This document shows positions 15,846 to 23,978 of a stretch of DNA of 64,000 bases, piece after piece. The position numbers were made by a program, and so were the translations under genes. The stretch comes from CAZGUG01 sp964625335 (GTDB taxonomy: Bacteria; Bacillota; Clostridia; Ch29): positions 1 to 64,000 of the forward strand of contig CAZVBE010000006.1 in assembly GCA_964625335.1 (NCBI GenBank). Direction: 5' to 3'. The notes beneath the pieces were generated by a model. The model did no database searches. It saw nothing but the letters and a program-made list of their open reading frames with translations, and was not told the origin of the DNA. Numbering within the stretch: the stretch's first letter is position 1; each line of letters starts with the position of its first letter.

Positions 15846-16619
15846 ATGAAAAGGCTTATTTTTATGGTATTATGCGTAGTTATCCTGTTTACCTTTTCGG
15901 CGTGTTCAAACGATGCATCTACGCAGCCGAGCGAAACGACAGCTTCAAGCGAGACAACTACAACACCAAGCAATACAGCAATCATGGAAGAACCTATAGA
16001 ATTCACTGATGAAGCCTTTGAAAAAAAGGTGCGAAAGGCGTTGAACAAGCCTGAAGGAGATATTACCAAAGAAGAAGCGGCGGAAGTCACATCCCTCGAT
16101 TTGAGCAATGAGCACTTTGACAAAAAAGATGGCGATATCAAAGACATAAGCGATATCAAGTATTTTACGGCATTAGAAGAGTTGAATATTTCCTTTAACG
16201 AAATCAGCGATTTAACCCCTCTTGCCGAAATAAAAACCCTTAAAACGTTAGTTTTTAGCGGTATTAAGGCAAGAGACTTATCTCCGTTAAAGGATTTAAC
16301 AAATATGGTTTGCTTGGTATTCTGCTGGAATGTCGGCGGATCAGACATCGGGTTTGAAAATTTGGATGCCTTATCAAACATGAAAAACCTTGAAAATATT
16401 GACGCAAAAAATGCCGGCATCAAGGATATATCGGGTCTATCAAATCTGACGGAACTTTGGGATATTCAACTTTGCGATAATCAAATTACAGACATTACTC
16501 CTCTTGCAAATTTAAAAAACTTAAAAATTGTATTACTTGGAAATAATCTCATCACAGATTTTAGCCCGCTAAAGGATGCTTATGAAAATCTGGAAGGCAA
16601 GGATTTTGAAATTAAATAA
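15846..16619 (+). CDS. Leucine-rich-repeat lipoprotein (internalin-like)
   Basis: A 257-residue surface lipoprotein. The signal peptide ends at lipobox FSAC (Cys20), followed by a Ser/Thr-rich linker (about 21-50). From about residue 75 it has four to six LRRs of the bacterial 22-residue type: TALEELNISFNEISDLTPLA, NLTELWDIQLCDNQITDIT and NLKNLKIVLLGNNLITDFS. Such repeats bind proteins at the cell surface. The segment before the repeats (FEKKVRKALNKPEGDIT) is the cap seen in many clostridial LRR proteins. Length is short for the class but both ends look complete. Partner unknown. Confidence 0.88.
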   Translation: MKRLIFMVLCVVILFTFSACSNDASTQPSETTASSETTTTPSNTAIMEEPIEFTDEAFEKKVRKALNKPEGDITKEEAAEVTSLDLSNEHFDKKDGDIKDISDIKYFTALEELNISFNEISDLTPLAEIKTLKTLVFSGIKARDLSPLKDLTNMVCLVFCWNVGGSDIGFENLDALSNMKNLENIDAKNAGIKDISGLSNLTELWDIQLCDNQITDITPLANLKNLKIVLLGNNLITDFSPLKDAYENLEGKDFEIK

Positions 16620-16791
16620 TGAACTTCGCTAAATGAGCATAATATACAGCTAAATTGATTCGTAACCTTCGTAAATTAAGTAAAGGGTAAGTCTCTGCAG
16701 CTGATGTAATGCATATTTGTTTTAGATCGTGAACTAAGATTATTTTTATAAATAATTTGATTATGTTTTTATGTGCAAGGGGTGACCGAAG

Positions 16792-17238
16792 ATGAAGGAA
16801 GAGCTTATTGCTCCCTGCGGGATGAACTGCGGTGTATGCGTCAGTTACTTGGCGATGAAAAATGATTTGAACAAGAAGGGCTTCAAAAGAGTGTATTGCG
16901 AGGGTTGCCTGCCTCGCGGCAAAAACTGCCTTCATATGGGTGACCGGTGCCAGGTGCTTGGAAAAGGCCTCGTTCGATTCTGTTATGAGTGTAAGGACTT
17001 TCCGTGCAAACGCCTTAAAGCCCTTGATAAACGTTACAGCACAAAATACCATCTGAGTATGATAGAAAACTTAAGAGCCATAAGTGAACAAGGGCTCGAA
17101 AGCTTTTTAAGAAAAGAAGATGCAAAGTGGACCTGCTCCGATTGCGGTAATACGATATGCTGTCATAACGGTTTATGTCTGAATTGCAAGACTGACATAC
17201 TGCGTCAAAATAAAAAATACCGCTGGGGTCAGGAATAG
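16792..17238 (+). CDS. Cysteine-rich DUF3795 protein (first copy)
   Basis: A 148-residue protein with about 19 cysteines. The pattern begins APCGMNCGVCVSYL, continues YCEGCLPRGKNC and CYECKDFPCKRL, and ends with a second cluster CSDCGNTICCHNGLCLNC. This is the DUF3795 family, probably a zinc or iron-sulfur binding protein with no known reaction. The start has a GGGGTGACC ribosome site. A second member of the same family lies 160 bases downstream, with a gene fragment between. Confidence 0.85.
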   Translation: MKEELIAPCGMNCGVCVSYLAMKNDLNKKGFKRVYCEGCLPRGKNCLHMGDRCQVLGKGLVRFCYECKDFPCKRLKALDKRYSTKYHLSMIENLRAISEQGLESFLRKEDAKWTCSDCGNTICCHNGLCLNCKTDILRQNKKYRWGQE

Positions 17239-17395
17239 GCAAAAAGACTTCAATGCAGTAAAATCAGGAGAACCGCCTGTTCCGTTGACACGCAATGTCG
17301 GCAAGGTTACTTATATGCTGCGTTGGGTGGTTAAAAACAAGGAAGTGCATGAAAAGGTTTCGAAACTTGGATTAGAGAAGTTTGGAGAGGAATGA
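17237..17395 (+). pseudogene. Gene fragment between the two DUF3795 genes
   Basis: An open stretch of 52 codons without a start, directly behind the first DUF3795 gene, reads KSGEPPVPLTRNVGKVTYML and ends EKVSKLGLEKFGEE before TGA. Composition is protein-like and it probably is the tail of a lost gene. I do not recognise the family. Confidence 0.4.
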
Positions 17396-17398
17396 ATC

Positions 17399-17971
17399 AT
17401 GGATAAAAAATTTTTTACGTTAGGCTGCTGTGGGCTCGATTGTGGCTTATGTCCGAGATTTTATACTGAAGGTTCTTCAAAATGTCCAGGTTGTTGTGGC
17501 GCTGATTTTGGAAATAAACATCCTTCTTGCTCTTTCATTACATGTTGCTTTAAGAAAAAAGGATTAGAAGTCTGTAGTGAATGTTGCGATTTCCCTTGCC
17601 CTAAGTTTGATAAAGAGATAGGGGAGACCGATTCATTTGTAACGCATAGAAGGATTATTCAAAACCAGAATTTTATTAAGGAATCTGGAATGGCTGTTTT
17701 TATTGAACAACAAAATGAACGAATGAAACTCCTTCAAACCATGCTTGAATGTTATGATGATGGAAGGAGCAAAAGCTTTTACTGTTTATCTGCTGCATTG
17801 CTTTCGCTTAAGAGCCTGAATGAATCATTATTGAAGGCAGATAAGGATATAAAAGAGAAGTCTGTTGATAAAGAAGATCTAAAAGGCAGAGCAAAGGTAT
17901 TAAAAGAAATTTTAAACCAATTTGCCGATGAAGAAAATGAGGAGTTGAGATTAAGGAAAAAGAAGAAATGA
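17399..17971 (+). CDS. Cysteine-rich DUF3795 protein (second copy)
   Basis: A 190-residue protein. The first 70 residues hold about 15 cysteines (GCCGLDCGLCPRF, KCPGCCGADFG, CSECCDFPCPKF), the same arrangement as the gene at 16792. The C-terminal 110 residues are helical and charged and end KKKK. It is clearly related to its neighbour but not a recent copy. Probably metal-binding; no known activity. The start at 17399 has GGAGAGG just upstream. Confidence 0.85.
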   Translation: MDKKFFTLGCCGLDCGLCPRFYTEGSSKCPGCCGADFGNKHPSCSFITCCFKKKGLEVCSECCDFPCPKFDKEIGETDSFVTHRRIIQNQNFIKESGMAVFIEQQNERMKLLQTMLECYDDGRSKSFYCLSAALLSLKSLNESLLKADKDIKEKSVDKEDLKGRAKVLKEILNQFADEENEELRLRKKKK

Positions 17972-18021
17972 TAATAAGAACTGTGAGTATAGGAACTGAC
18001 GTTTTACCATTCTTGCATTAG

Positions 18022-18108
18022 CTGGCGGAAGCGCTGCCAAGAACTGCATTAAGGTATGCAATAGAAAAAATGCCGGCAGAAATGAAACAAGAAGCAATGA
18101 AAAGATAG
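18022..18108 (+). pseudogene. Probable C-terminal remnant of a DNA alkylation repair (AlkD-like) gene
   Basis: After a TAG at 18019 the frame reads LAEALPRTALRYAIEKMPAE and ends MKQEAMKR before TAG. The phrase ALRYAIEKMP resembles the end of AlkD-like DNA glycosylases as I remember them. Only 28 codons remain. The family call is tentative. Confidence 0.35.
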
Positions 18109-18259
18109 AAAAGCAAATATCAATTCTAAAATAATATATGGAGTTGAAAACTTTGAGTGAATACGTTTTTGAAGAAATTAACGCCAGGCATGTACTGTTG
18201 GGGTAGAGAGAAGTATTGCTGAGGGAGAACAGAATGGGGAATATGTCGGTTGCATATAG

Positions 18260-18287
18260 TTGACTTTAATGGTACAATTTGTATAAC
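18260..18287 (+). promoter_or_regulatory. Candidate promoter of the CMD/nitrilase genes
   Basis: TTGACT (18260-18265), 16 bases, TATAAC (18282-18287), 68 bases ahead of the gene at 18355. Confidence 0.45.
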
Positions 18288-18354
18288 ATACATGGACGAC
18301 AAAAGGATGATACTTACAAAGATGATATACATTTAAAAGGAGAGTGATTTATAA

Positions 18355-18657
18355 ATGGCCGGGAAATTACCGCCCTTTGCAGAAAAATTCGCCGGGTTTG
18401 ATAAACAGTTGTACGATAATGTTTCTGATATCCATGAAACGGCATATCCCCAAGACGGACTTGACAGGAAGACCGCGCTGCTTATCACCCTTGCCATTGA
18501 CGCTTCCAAGGGGGCTTCAGCCGGTGTTGCTTCACTCGCAAAACAGGCAAGGGCAGCCGGAGCTGCCGATGAGGAAATCAAGCAGGCCATTCGCATAGCC
18601 TATTATGTTGCCGGAATGCAGACCCTGGCTGCGGGAAGCGCCGCATTTGAAGAGTAG
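18355..18657 (+). CDS. Carboxymuconolactone decarboxylase / AhpD-like protein
   Basis: A 100-residue helical protein of the CMD superfamily (LDRKTALLITLAIDASKGAS, EEIKQAIRIAYYVAGMQTL). The usual AhpD redox motif CxxC is absent and the protein contains no cysteine, so a peroxidase role is unlikely. This cysteine-less subgroup has no settled function. Ribosome site AAAAGGAGAG. It ends 14 bases before the nitrilase gene and is probably cotranscribed with it. Confidence 0.85.
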   Translation: MAGKLPPFAEKFAGFDKQLYDNVSDIHETAYPQDGLDRKTALLITLAIDASKGASAGVASLAKQARAAGAADEEIKQAIRIAYYVAGMQTLAAGSAAFEE

Positions 18658-18671
18658 AGGAGGGTTGGAGT

Positions 18672-19454
18672 ATGAACATTGCGATGCTGCAATTGGAAGT
18701 CAACGCTCACCAGTCCAAGCAGGAGCGTATTGAGCATGTTAAAGACAAACTGGCTCAGATGCACAGAGAAAACAGGCAGCCTCACCTGGTTTTATTACCC
18801 GAGATATGGGGAACCGGGTTCTTCAACTTCGAAAATTATTCCAAAGAAAGCGAAGAGCTTCAGGGACAGACCTACTCCGCTCTTGCTCCCTGGGCGCAGA
18901 AACTTGGAAGCTATATTTTAACCGGCAGTTTTGTCGAGAAAGAGGGAAAGGACCTTTTCAACACTTCGCTGCTCATAAATCCCGGCGGCAATATAGCTGC
19001 CAGGTACAGAAAGATACACCTGTTCGGTTACCGCTCCAGGGAGCCGGAGGTTTTAACTCCGGGCAGTGACATAACGGTAACCGCGACAGAATTCGGCGTG
19101 TGGGGTATAACCACATGTTATGACCTGAGGTTCCCCGAACTGTACCGTAAAATGGTGGATAAAGGGGCGGAGGGCTTCCTGGTGGTGGCTGCATGGCCCC
19201 TGCCCAGGCTTGAACATTGGTCGTTGTTTAATAAAGCCAGGGCTGTGGAAAACCAGTGCTACCTTATATCCTGCAATTGCGCAGGCAGTCATGGAGGAGT
19301 GACCTTTGGAGGGCACAGCATGGCTGTGGACCCCTGGGGCGATTGTATCGCCTCTGCGGGGGAGAAGGAAGCCGTTGTATGGGCGGAAATAGACCCCGGA
19401 GAAGTGAAAAAAAACCGCCAGTCCTTTCCGATGCTAAAGGACAGGGTTTTCTAA
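18672..19454 (+). CDS. Nitrilase-family amidohydrolase (omega-amidase-like)
   Basis: A 260-residue carbon-nitrogen hydrolase. The catalytic triad is Glu44 (LLPEIWGTGF), Lys114 (RYRKIHLFGY) and Cys149 (GITTCYDLRFPE). Together with its length this places it nearest the NIT2/YafV omega-amidases, which hydrolyse alpha-keto acid amides or similar small amides in the cytoplasm. The precise substrate cannot be read from sequence. Ribosome site GAGGAGG. It sits between a CMD protein and diaminopropionate ammonia-lyase, both small-molecule nitrogen genes, and a terminator follows it. Confidence 0.9.
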   Translation: MNIAMLQLEVNAHQSKQERIEHVKDKLAQMHRENRQPHLVLLPEIWGTGFFNFENYSKESEELQGQTYSALAPWAQKLGSYILTGSFVEKEGKDLFNTSLLINPGGNIAARYRKIHLFGYRSREPEVLTPGSDITVTATEFGVWGITTCYDLRFPELYRKMVDKGAEGFLVVAAWPLPRLEHWSLFNKARAVENQCYLISCNCAGSHGGVTFGGHSMAVDPWGDCIASAGEKEAVVWAEIDPGEVKKNRQSFPMLKDRVF

Positions 19455-19490
19455 AAACAGTATATGTATTGGATCATTCGGGATATATTG

Positions 19491-19517
19491 AGAAAGGGTT
19501 TTGCCCTTCTTTTTTTT
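19491..19517 (+). terminator. Terminator after the nitrilase gene
   Basis: AAGGG (19494-19498), loop TTTTG, CCCTT (19504-19508), then eight T. Short stem but a strong T-tract. Confidence 0.6.
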
Positions 19518-19590
19518 GAAGGATAATTTCCGCCAGTGAAAAAAACAAAGCAGTGGACAAAACAATCTTTTGTAAAGGGCGGTGGGTTTA

Positions 19591-20820
19591 ATGAAAAACA
19601 TATCGGAAATCCGGTGGATTTTCAATCCCGGGGCAAGGAACGGCCATGATAACGGGGTGCCGACAGCTGCTTTCTCGGAGTACCAGGTGAAGAGGGCAAG
19701 GGACTTTCACAGGGGGTTTAAGGAGTATTCGCCCACACCCCTGCACAGGCTGGAAAATCTGGCGAGGGAACTGGGGGTGGGCAGCATTTGGGTTAAGGAT
19801 GAATCCAAACGGTTTGGCCTGAATGCCTTTAAGGTACTGGGCGGTTCCTATGCTATAGGTAAATATATAAGCAAAGAACTGGGTATTGATATAAATGAGC
19901 TATCTTTTGAAAGAATAAGGGAACTCACCGAAACGGGAAAACTTGGCAGGATGGTATTTGTAACCGCCACCGACGGCAACCATGGCAGGGGAATTGCCTG
20001 GGCTGCCAACCGGTTGGGACAGCAGTCGGTGGTGTTTTTGCCCAAGGGTGCGGCGGCGGCACGGCTTCGGAATATAAGGAGGGAAGGTGCGCAAGGTTAC
20101 GTTCTGGACCTGAACTATGACGATTCGGTAAGATACGCCAGGGATTATGCGGACAAGAATAACGGAATATTTGTGCAGGATACCGCGTGGGAAGGTTATA
20201 CCGAGATACCGGGATGGATTATGCAGGGATACGCCACAATAGCCCATGAACTTACCGGGCAGTTGGAGACGCATGATATTGAAAAACCCACACACATTTT
20301 CCTGCAGGCCGGTGTGGGCTCCTTTGCCGCGTCCATGCAGGCGTATTTCGCCGACAGGTATAAAACTAAAAGGCCTGTTACGGCTGTAGTGGAGCCGGAT
20401 AAGGCGGACTGCCTGTTCAAATCTGCTGTCATTAACGATGGCATGGCCCATTCAGTGACAGGGGACCTTGATACCATTATGGCAGGTTTGGCCTGTGGCG
20501 AGCCAAATACAACGGCGTGGGACATACTGCGGGATTATTCGGATATGTTCTTTTCATGTCCCGATTATGTATCCGCCAGGGGCACAAGGATACTGGCAAA
20601 TCCCATTTGCGGTGACCCGGGGATAATATCCGGCGAATCCGGTTCGGTGGGCGTGGGGCTGTTAAGCCTGCTTCTTGAGCGGGAAGAGTACAGCGAAGCC
20701 GTTAAACTGCTGGGTATAGACAAAGACTCCCATATAGTGTTTATAAGCACCGAGGGGGATACCGACCCGGTGGGTTACAGGAAGATAGTCTGGGACGGGT
20801 TCTGTCCTACCCCCGATTAA
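19591..20820 (+). CDS. dpaL: Diaminopropionate ammonia-lyase
   Basis: A PLP enzyme of 409 residues that converts 2,3-diaminopropionate (both enantiomers in known members) to pyruvate and two ammonia. Lys81 in FGLNAFKVLGGSYA is the Schiff-base lysine, TATDGNHGRGIAWAA the phosphate/PLP loop, and GDPGIISGESGSVGVG the family's glycine-rich C-terminal motif. Length and order match YgeX/DpaL of enteric bacteria. The frame also opens at GTG 19582, but ATG 19591 is better placed behind AAAGGGCGGTGGG. It stands alone between terminators or gaps, so its role is probably catabolic. Confidence 0.93.
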   Translation: MKNISEIRWIFNPGARNGHDNGVPTAAFSEYQVKRARDFHRGFKEYSPTPLHRLENLARELGVGSIWVKDESKRFGLNAFKVLGGSYAIGKYISKELGIDINELSFERIRELTETGKLGRMVFVTATDGNHGRGIAWAANRLGQQSVVFLPKGAAAARLRNIRREGAQGYVLDLNYDDSVRYARDYADKNNGIFVQDTAWEGYTEIPGWIMQGYATIAHELTGQLETHDIEKPTHIFLQAGVGSFAASMQAYFADRYKTKRPVTAVVEPDKADCLFKSAVINDGMAHSVTGDLDTIMAGLACGEPNTTAWDILRDYSDMFFSCPDYVSARGTRILANPICGDPGIISGESGSVGVGLLSLLLEREEYSEAVKLLGIDKDSHIVFISTEGDTDPVGYRKIVWDGFCPTPD

Positions 20821-21024
20821 TATAGCGGGTAATTAGATATCCCATCAGATATTATTTAATATATGTTTTTTCCTGTGAAACCGTAGAAGGCCGGCTTAAT
20901 TGCAGCGGCGGGGTTCTATGGTCTGTATGTTATTGGAATAAAAAAAAGAAAACTATTTCACAGTGTTCCGGGTATATATAAGTGAAAGGACATAAGGACA
21001 GACGCAAAGGATAGGAGGGTACGG

Positions 21025-21561
21025 ATGGAAAGACAGTTAATTGGTGAGATTAGGGACGGGAACAAGGACTCCTTCAGGAAGCTGTACGAGGCCTATTCCG
21101 ACGGCGCTTTACGGACAGCGGCGGGCATCATGAGGGACAGGGAACTGGCAAGGGATGCGGTGCAGGAGACCTTTATCCGAGTATACCGGAACCTTGGAAG
21201 CTTTGACACCGATAAACCGTTTAAACCCTGGTTTTACCGTATACTTGTCAACGAGTGCAACCGCCTGCTGCGAAAACAGCCCCGGGTAGTCTCGCTTGAC
21301 CGGGTCTGTGACGAGCAGGGGCATCAGATTGCCGGCAAGGACCGGGAGGACTACATGGATTTATACGACGCTATTCAGTCGCTAAAGGATATTTACCGGA
21401 TCCCTGTTGTTCTGAAGTATTTGCAGGGGTTCACAGAAAAGGAAGCAGCACAGATACTGGAGACTAACCAAAACACTGTGAAATCCAGGCTGTATAAGGC
21501 AAGAGAAATGCTAAGAAAAAAGTTGGAATCCGGTGAAGGGAGGGTTGGACTTGGACAATAG
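21025..21561 (+). CDS. ECF-type RNA polymerase sigma factor
   Basis: A 178-residue group 4 sigma factor. Region 2 (about 10-85) has YEAYSDGALRTAAGIMRD and the -10-binding RDAVQETFIRVYRNL. Region 4 (about 115-165) has VVLKYLQGFTEKEAAQILE and the DNA-contacting helix NTVKSRLYKAREML. A basic linker (LLRKQPRVVSLD) joins them. It is translated with the gene behind it, which overlaps it and encodes its likely anti-sigma factor. Ribosome site AGGAGGG. I could not identify a convincing self-promoter upstream. Confidence 0.93.
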   Translation: MERQLIGEIRDGNKDSFRKLYEAYSDGALRTAAGIMRDRELARDAVQETFIRVYRNLGSFDTDKPFKPWFYRILVNECNRLLRKQPRVVSLDRVCDEQGHQIAGKDREDYMDLYDAIQSLKDIYRIPVVLKYLQGFTEKEAAQILETNQNTVKSRLYKAREMLRKKLESGEGRVGLGQ

Positions 21562-22312
21562 GGATTGGGACGAAAAGCTAAAGCAAGCGCTGAACGAGGG
21601 AACAAAGGTTAAACCCGAAGATAAGGAAGATGTATGGAATAATATAGAAAGCCAGCTTTATGCCAGCCACAGTAAGGAGGATATAATTCCCATGAAAAGG
21701 AAAAGAGGCTTTGTTAAACTTGTTGCATCGATGGCAGCGGCTGCGATACTGGTTATAGGTCTTAATACACAGCCCGGCCTTGCCCTGGTAAATCGTATAA
21801 AGGAAATGTTTGACCCGGAAAAGAATATCACCCAGGACATAGAAGGCAGCCGGGAGGAGCAGAATGTGCAGCTTAACGAAGGCAGGGATGCGGAATATGT
21901 GATATATGTAGATGAGGAAAGATACGAGTTTGTTAAGGTCGGGGATTCAGACAGGATTGTGCCAAACCCGCCGCTGGAAGAAAGATATCCGGAAGTATCC
22001 ATGGAGATAAGACAGGTTAGCGATAAAAACCCCGAAGCGCTGATAGAAGAGATGGAGGCGCTTTTGAAAGAGGAGTTTGCCGATGTGACTGTGCCCGAAA
22101 GGGTTGATAACCCGGTTTCCGGCTGGACGGTTAGGGGCCTTGAGGGTAACAGCTGGGACAGCCGGCTGGTCAGGGTTTATGTGATTAGCAACCAAAGCCA
22201 GGGCAGCTTTGTTATCACCCAGCGCTATTTCCTTGAAGCCGAGGAAGGGCATGGGGCAAGATTTGACCACATGCTGAAGGAATTCCATATAGTTGAAGAT
22301 GAAGATGAGTGA
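21551..22312 (+). CDS. Membrane anti-sigma factor of the ECF pair
   Basis: About 253 residues with one membrane helix (FVKLVASMAAAAILVIGLNT, near residue 55). The cytoplasmic N-terminal part has the acidic KPEDKEDVWNNIES seen in DUF4179-like anti-sigma factors, and an extracytoplasmic domain of about 170 residues follows. No zinc motif is present. The frame is open from GTG 21533, but GGAGGG at 21539-21544 best serves TTG 21551, giving an 11-base overlap with the sigma gene and likely translational coupling. The external stimulus is unknown. Confidence 0.75.
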   Translation: MDNRDWDEKLKQALNEGTKVKPEDKEDVWNNIESQLYASHSKEDIIPMKRKRGFVKLVASMAAAAILVIGLNTQPGLALVNRIKEMFDPEKNITQDIEGSREEQNVQLNEGRDAEYVIYVDEERYEFVKVGDSDRIVPNPPLEERYPEVSMEIRQVSDKNPEALIEEMEALLKEEFADVTVPERVDNPVSGWTVRGLEGNSWDSRLVRVYVISNQSQGSFVITQRYFLEAEEGHGARFDHMLKEFHIVEDEDE

Positions 22313-22318
22313 AAAAAA

Positions 22319-22346
22319 GCCGTCCCCTTAACGTTAAGGGGACGGC
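22319..22346. terminator. Bidirectional terminator, perfect 28-base palindrome
   Basis: GCCGTCCCCTTAACG and its exact complement form a perfect 14-base-pair stem. A run of A precedes it and TTTA follows, so it can serve both the anti-sigma gene and the convergent S-layer gene. Confidence 0.85.
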
Positions 22347-22383
22347 TTTACTGAAGACAATTTATATATACCTGCATTAAGAA

Positions 22384-23883
22384 TTAGTCTTCCTGCGGAG
22401 CTTCCATTTCCGGCAGCACCGGCTGGCTGGGATCCATTATATCCTCATCGGTGATTACCGGAAAATCCACTTCCACGTCAATGTCATATACTTCAAATTC
22501 GCCCTCCGAACGGCTTAGTACTTTGACGGAAAACGGAGGCGCATCCTCACCAAGGACTGCCACAACCTCTGCCATAAACTGCTCCATGGGCATAGTCATA
22601 TTCTGGGAGAGCCACATTTTTTCAAACATTTTGGTTTCCTTGTTGATGTAATATTTGTAAAACAGCTCCACTTCCATGTCGGTTACAAGCGCCGTCATCA
22701 TCTGTTTATAATGCTGCGCGTCAAAGGCCGGGTCCTGCTGCAGCTGCGGGTTCTCCATCTGCAGCGCGACAACCGAATCCATAACCTTTTCAATAATTTC
22801 CATATAATATTCGCTGTAGGCGTCCTTGTCAATGTTCAGGCTTATAACATAGTATTCCTTATCATCTGCCTCGACGTCATCCTCATACCTTGCGAATTCC
22901 TTGAACATTCTTAATTCATCCTCGGACAGCTGAGTCATCTGGTAGGGCTCCCGGTCTGATATCGCCTGTATTTGCTCCATAACAGAACCCAGGTCCTGCA
23001 TAATCCATTTGTCGGTGCCCGCCATTCTTGTATACATGATCGACCCATCCATAAAGGTCTCTATATCCTGGATCACCTGTTCGACTTCTGCGTTTGATGA
23101 AATCGACTGCTTCATATATACTTTGTCGGGGGTTTGAACGGATATATCCATGTCCATCTGCATGCTCATTTGCATTCCGCCGTCCAAGAAGGTATTAAGG
23201 TCTTCGTTCTCTTCTATCTGCTCGGGTGTTATGCCTTCAATAATAAGATCCATTTCGGTGAGCATGATACCCTTTTGCTTATAGGTGCTGGCCTCGGCGG
23301 TCTTTTCATTTATAAGCACCAGCATATCCGAAGCCGAAAGGCCGTCCCTGGTAAACAGTTCCCGGTAAACGCCCTTAGCTGTTGCAATCATATGGCTGGC
23401 CTGTTCTGTTGCCACGGGAGTCTGTGGACCAAAGGCATCGTCTTCCTCCGTGATAAGGCCGGTGTTTAGTGCGTATGCTATATAGGGCTTCGCCCAGGAG
23501 TTAATACTTCCGCTGTCGGAAAAGTCAAGGATCTCACCCTCATCTTCTCCGGCCATTTCCTTCAGTCCGGTCCTTTCACCAAAGGTGTTCACAATTATTG
23601 TAACGGCCTGTTCTTTGGTTATGCTGATATCGGGGTCGAAGTAATCGCCATATCCCGAGACAATTCCGTTTTTATAGGCGGTTTCTATGTAGGGAATTAA
23701 CCCGGGATCGGTTACATCGGTGAAGGAAGATTCGGTTACTTCCTCAATATCAACCTCCGCCTGTGTCAGTATTTCTTTTATGAATTCGGCTCTCGTAACA
23801 TGGGCATCCTGCTCGGCTGCCATTGAGGCCGCAGGCACGCCCAGGACAATTATCAGCGCCAGTAAAATGGATATTTTCTTCAT
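22384..23883 (-). CDS. S-layer-homology protein with large extracellular domain
   Basis: A 499-residue exported protein. A signal peptide ends near ASMAA (about residue 22). Residues about 28-165 hold two to three SLH repeats (VTRAEFIKEIL, YIETAYKNGIVSGYGDYFDP, ITKEQAVTIIVNTFG, WAKPYIAYALNTGLI) that anchor proteins to secondary wall polymer. The remaining 330 residues are acidic and Met/Gln-rich with many beta strands (MQMSMQMDMDISVQ, MYTRMAGTDKWI), resembling LppX/DUF6612-type lipid-binding folds. The function of that domain is not known. It lies convergent to the anti-sigma gene and downstream of the first germination operon, separated by 95 bases. Confidence 0.85.
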   Translation of the reverse strand: MKKISILLALIIVLGVPAASMAAEQDAHVTRAEFIKEILTQAEVDIEEVTESSFTDVTDPGLIPYIETAYKNGIVSGYGDYFDPDISITKEQAVTIIVNTFGERTGLKEMAGEDEGEILDFSDSGSINSWAKPYIAYALNTGLITEEDDAFGPQTPVATEQASHMIATAKGVYRELFTRDGLSASDMLVLINEKTAEASTYKQKGIMLTEMDLIIEGITPEQIEENEDLNTFLDGGMQMSMQMDMDISVQTPDKVYMKQSISSNAEVEQVIQDIETFMDGSIMYTRMAGTDKWIMQDLGSVMEQIQAISDREPYQMTQLSEDELRMFKEFARYEDDVEADDKEYYVISLNIDKDAYSEYYMEIIEKVMDSVVALQMENPQLQQDPAFDAQHYKQMMTALVTDMEVELFYKYYINKETKMFEKMWLSQNMTMPMEQFMAEVVAVLGEDAPPFSVKVLSRSEGEFEVYDIDVEVDFPVITDEDIMDPSQPVLPEMEAPQED

Positions 23884-23978
23884 TAATTACCCTCCCAAAC
23901 ATAAGTTTATAATGCATCAAAATGATTATATCATGATTTATATCACAAAGGAATTAAAAGTAAAAATTGGAAGGCATG

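Larger units (their letters stand above)
17972..18354 (+). other. Gap of 383 bases holding gene fragments
   Basis: Contains the AlkD-like tail at 18022-18108, a 22-codon open frame at 18138-18206 (MELKTLSEYVFEEINARHVL) that is probably another relic, and a candidate promoter at 18260. No RNA gene was recognised. Confidence 0.5.

Noticed and set aside
3650..18354. Defence island or prophage
   Set aside because: No integrase, phage structural gene, nuclease-helicase defence pair, toxin-antitoxin module or restriction gene was recognised. The serpin and DUF1905 protein alone do not make such a system.
20876..20904. ECF-type self promoter (TGAAAC) before the sigma gene
   Set aside because: TGAAAC at 20876 has no CGTC-like -10 box at 16-17 bases.
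22319..22346. Fourth REP-like element
   Set aside because: It contains GGGGACGGC, close to the REP core, but the whole is a perfect terminator palindrome between convergent genes, which explains it fully.
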